A stretch of DNA of 64,000 nt from the NCBI RefSeq assembly GCF_039535095.1, contig NZ_BAAAWN010000001.1:930001-994000 (forward strand), given 5' to 3'. The translations under genes and the position numbers were made by a program. The DNA is from Arthrobacter ramosus (lineage in GTDB: Bacteria > Actinomycetota > Actinomycetes > Actinomycetales > Micrococcaceae). Each line of letters starts with the position of its first letter. Within the stretch, counting starts at the first letter, position 1. Positions 61,535 to 64,000 of this stretch are shown one piece after another. Below the pieces are notes generated by a model. It worked only from the letters and a program-made list of their open reading frames with translations. It made no database searches and was not told the origin of the DNA.

Positions 61535-62655
61535 GCTTTTTCCTTCAACATCATGGACAGGGAGTGCATCAAACCGGGCACATCGGCGTCCCGGACGCCG
61601 TCGAGCATCCACTGCCCCAGCTGGACAGAGGCCTGGACCACGGCCCGGGCGCGGTCCAAGCGGCGGTCGGAGAACTCTTTCCAAAGCGTCTCGGTCAGTT
61701 CGTCCCGGGTGGTCAGCAGCTCGGCGAGGACGGCCGCGTCCTCCACTGCCATCGCTGCCCCTTGCGCCACGGTGGGCGGGCAGCTATGCGCGGCATCGCC
61801 GATGATTACCGTGCGGCCGCGGTTCCAGGGGCCATCCACCAGGTGGGTGGTGAACTTGGTGTAGTTGACGCGGGCGCTGTGGTCCAGGTTGGCCCGGATC
61901 TCGTTCCAGGGCCCGCCGTAGGCTGCGGCGAGCCGGGACATGATCTTGGGACCGTCCTCCTGGTTGCGTTCCTGCGCTTTCTCCACGAGGTAGGCGTAGA
62001 TAGTGTCCGGGCCGGTGGGGCAATAGCCGGCGATGTAGCACGGGCCGCCGTAGGTGAGGTCGGTGCGGACCACGTCCTCGGGCCGTTCCACGAAGGCACG
62101 CCAGATCCCCATGCCGGTGGCAACAGGCTCGACGTTGATGCCGATCCCGCGGCGGACCGCCGAGTGCAGTCCGTCCGCACCGATGAGGAGGTCGTAGCCG
62201 TGGCTGGCGCCGTCGGCCGTGTGGACGGTGACGGAACCGCCGACGTCCGTCACACCCGAGACGGTCTTGCCGTAGCTGATGGCCGCCCCCGCCTGCAAGG
62301 CGCGTTCCCGGAGGATGGCGGTGAGCTCGGGGCGGTACATCCCGAGAGTGGCCGGCAGGTCGTCGCCGCCGGTCCGGATGTCCTCGAGCACGGCAAGGAC
62401 GGTTCCCTCCGGGTCGGGGGCGCGCAGGCCCAGCGTGCTGAAAGCGAAACCTTTTTCCTCGATCCGGTCCCAGACACCGAGCTGCCGGAAGATCCGCAGG
62501 GCGTTCCCCTGCAGGGTGATCCCCGAACCAAGGGTCTGCGGTTCGTCGGCCCTTTCCAGGATCTCTACCTCGACGCCGGCATCTGCCAGCAGGATGGCTG
62601 CGGTCAGTCCCGCGGCTCCCGCTCCGACGATTCCGACTTTCTGTACTGCTGCCAT
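61531..62655 (-). CDS. FAD-dependent aromatic hydroxylase (salicylate-hydroxylase-like)
   Basis: A 374-residue class A flavin monooxygenase. GAGAAGLTAA (about 10-19) is the FAD fold, LIGADGLHSAVR the DG motif and IGDAAHSCPP the GD motif. Class A enzymes use NAD(P)H and O2 to hydroxylate phenolic acids, as in salicylate or 3-hydroxybenzoate 6-hydroxylase. Here it could prepare an aromatic aglycone or acid for ring cleavage. The 63 bp to the upstream cyclase gene hold no other gene. Confidence 0.9.
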   Translation of the reverse strand: MAAVQKVGIVGAGAAGLTAAILLADAGVEVEILERADEPQTLGSGITLQGNALRIFRQLGVWDRIEEKGFAFSTLGLRAPDPEGTVLAVLEDIRTGGDDLPATLGMYRPELTAILRERALQAGAAISYGKTVSGVTDVGGSVTVHTADGASHGYDLLIGADGLHSAVRRGIGINVEPVATGMGIWRAFVERPEDVVRTDLTYGGPCYIAGYCPTGPDTIYAYLVEKAQERNQEDGPKIMSRLAAAYGGPWNEIRANLDHSARVNYTKFTTHLVDGPWNRGRTVIIGDAAHSCPPTVAQGAAMAVEDAAVLAELLTTRDELTETLWKEFSDRRLDRARAVVQASVQLGQWMLDGVRDADVPGLMHSLSMMLKEKA

Positions 62656-62718
62656 CTGGAACTCCTTTGTAGTGACGGCGGAATGTGTTGATGATGCGAC
62701 GATGCCGCCGCGGGCCTG

Positions 62719-63729
62719 CTACCTCAATGCGATCGGGTTCACCGGGGAGCCTACCGCTCCGGTGATGGGAAGCGGTGCCGCGGTCAGCAGGAAGTCATAC
62801 CTGCCGTCCTCTGCGCAGGCTACGGCGAGGCCGTCCGGGTCCCACATCTCGCCCAGGAACAGTCCAAGGTTCGGGATGGCGATCTGGTGCAGCGGTTGGA
62901 AAGCGGCGTCGAATTCGTTGGGCCGTACTTCGAAGCCCCACGTGTCGGTGGCGATGCCGGCGATTTCGCTGCGGTGCAGCCACGGAGCAGTGCCGAACGA
63001 CAGGCCCGGAGCGGACCCTCCGGCATAGTCGCCCCAGCCGTCGCGCCGTACACGGGTGTACTGGCCGGTGCGTACCACCACGATGTCCCCGTGTCCCACA
63101 CGGGAACTGGGCCCTTGCAGTTCAATGGTGCGTTCGAGGTGCTCCACGGTGATGGCGAATCCGTCCGGCAGTTCGCCGTCGGCCAGCCCGAGTTCCGGGC
63201 CGAGTGCCCTTCCCACGTCCAGCAGCACTCCGCGGCTGATGATCTTCGCCGACGCAGTTTCGATACCTGTGACCAAATCCCCTTCGGAGGTGACGACGTC
63301 CCCGGCGGCCCGGCCGTTCCACGCCTTGGCACGGTCGAAGATATGGCCCAGGCCATCCCATTGTGTGGAGCATTGCAGCGGCATGGCTATTACGTCGTCG
63401 GCACCGCCGAAGCCATGCGGGAAACCCTGGTTGCCGCGTTCGGCATCGACTCCCGTGTCCGTCATGGTGTGCACGGGGTTGGTACGGCGGCGCCAGCCCT
63501 TCTGCGGGCCGTTGGTGTCGAACGGCTGGGAGAGGGAGAACGCTTCCCCGGTGCGCACCAGGGAGGCGGCCTCCACACGCTTGGCGGCGTCGATGAAATT
63601 GAGCGTGCCCAGAACGTCGTCGTCGCCCCAGCGTCCCCAGTTGTTGTGCGCCTCGGCCATGGCAGCGATGCTGCCCATGGCGTCCGCGCGGTTGATGAGG
63701 GACGTTGCCCTCCCGGTTTGGCTGGTCAC
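62719..63729 (-). CDS. Cyclase-family (kynurenine-formamidase-like) hydrolase
   Basis: A 336-residue metal hydrolase of the cyclase family. CSTQWDGLGHIF carries the QWDxxxH metal motif that replaces HGGTHxDxPxH in longer members, and VVVRTGQYTR, then GFAITVEHL are further blocks. Members open lactones, amides or isatin-type rings. The start is GTG 63729, overlapping the upstream FAH-family stop (GTGA). It belongs to the aromatic operon. Confidence 0.86.
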   Translation of the reverse strand: MTSQTGRATSLINRADAMGSIAAMAEAHNNWGRWGDDDVLGTLNFIDAAKRVEAASLVRTGEAFSLSQPFDTNGPQKGWRRRTNPVHTMTDTGVDAERGNQGFPHGFGGADDVIAMPLQCSTQWDGLGHIFDRAKAWNGRAAGDVVTSEGDLVTGIETASAKIISRGVLLDVGRALGPELGLADGELPDGFAITVEHLERTIELQGPSSRVGHGDIVVVRTGQYTRVRRDGWGDYAGGSAPGLSFGTAPWLHRSEIAGIATDTWGFEVRPNEFDAAFQPLHQIAIPNLGLFLGEMWDPDGLAVACAEDGRYDFLLTAAPLPITGAVGSPVNPIALR

Positions 63730-64000
63730 TGCTGGCCGCTTTCGGTCGGTTCCTCGTCCTTGCAGTGTATGAGCTGGGTGCCCAGGCCGGTGATGGTTCC
63801 TTCCATGACGTCGCCGTCCTTAAGCAGCCTGCCCCAGTGGGCGCCGTTCCCGGCGGGGCTGCCGGTCAGGACCAGGTCGCCGGGGCGCAGCGGGATGATC
63901 TGGGAGGCTTCGCTGACCAGCTTGGCCACGCCGAAGATCATGTCATGCGTGGACTCGTCCTGCATGGCTTTGCCGTTGAGCTTCAAGGTCACCTGGACGT
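63726..64000 (-). CDS. Fumarylacetoacetate hydrolase-family protein, C-terminal part (runs off window)
   Basis: Only the last 90 or so residues lie inside the window. VTLKLNGKAMQDESTHDMIF, then IIPLRPGDLVLTGSPAGNG and VMEGTITGLGTQ are the standard end of the FAH/HpcE/fumarylpyruvate hydrolase group (PGD.i.TGTP.GvG). The gene starts beyond position 64000. It appears to be the first visible gene of the minus-strand operon and is a shorter-type homologue than the one at 59454. Confidence 0.88.
   Translation of the reverse strand, partial: VQVTLKLNGKAMQDESTHDMIFGVAKLVSEASQIIPLRPGDLVLTGSPAGNGAHWGRLLKDGDVMEGTITGLGTQLIHCKDEEPTESGQQ

Overview
The DNA is GC-rich, uses GTG and TTG starts freely, packs genes with 1-4 bp overlaps, and has protein families typical of soil Actinomycetota. 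The content (glycoside 3-oxidase and C-glycoside deglycosidase genes, many SDRs, GMC oxidoreductases, sugar importers, IS3/IS30/IS110 relics) suggests a Micrococcaceae member such as Arthrobacter or Pseudarthrobacter. That assignment is inferred from family content, not from a marker gene. No rRNA, tRNA or CRISPR array was seen.

Layout. 0.1-11.9 kb: a catabolic and transport segment with an SDR, NADP-type glutamate dehydrogenase, MFS porter, flavin monooxygenase, SDR and LysR regulator, then a polar amino-acid ABC importer with an Asp/Glu/hydantoin-type racemase and a small unknown protein. It lies between two directly repeated IS110-type 3' ends. 11.9-15.9 kb: nested insertion sequences; an IS30 element (27-bp inverted repeats, TTG target duplication) sits inside an IS3 element (26-bp inverted repeats, AAG duplication), next to an older IS3/IS110 chimera. 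16.1-24.1 kb, minus strand: a ribose-type sugar ABC importer interleaved with two GMC oxidoreductase/gluconate-dehydrogenase-subunit-3 pairs. 24.4-33.6 kb, plus strand: a second catabolic run (HbpS/GlcG-like protein, SDRs, metallo-beta-lactamase-fold hydrolase, two 3-hydroxyisobutyrate-dehydrogenase-like enzymes, cupin, carboxymuconolactone-decarboxylase-like proteins, aldehyde dehydrogenase) with a GntR/FCD regulator and three FadR-type operator palindromes. 33.7-35.1 kb: a single HEPN-motif gene between 65-bp inverted repeats.

The core of the window is 35.6-56.8 kb, a large glycoside-catabolism locus of the C-glycoside deglycosidase type. One plus-strand operon (37.5-48.5 kb) holds a sugar importer without its own ATPase, a hydroxypyruvate-isomerase-like enzyme, a glycoside 3-oxidase (CarA/G3Ox type), four deglycosidase subunit genes in the order beta-alpha-alpha-beta, a Gfo/Idh/MocA dehydrogenase and another TIM-barrel isomerase, and ends at a strong terminator. 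A third, divergent alpha/beta pair follows, then a ROK repressor, a second Gfo/Idh dehydrogenase, an unknown protein, a DHA2 exporter and a second glycoside 3-oxidase. A decayed alpha paralogue lies upstream at 35.6 kb. The inferred route is: glycoside import, oxidation at C3 of the sugar, cleavage of the 3-keto glycoside by alpha/beta deglycosidases, and processing of the released keto-sugar by dehydrogenases and isomerases. LysR regulators border both oxidase loci.

57.9-64 kb: a minus-strand operon with two fumarylacetoacetate-hydrolase-family proteins, a cyclase-family hydrolase, a flavin aromatic hydroxylase, an ACMSD-like amidohydrolase and an SDR. It looks like an aromatic-acid pathway and could handle released aglycones. 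It continues past the right edge.
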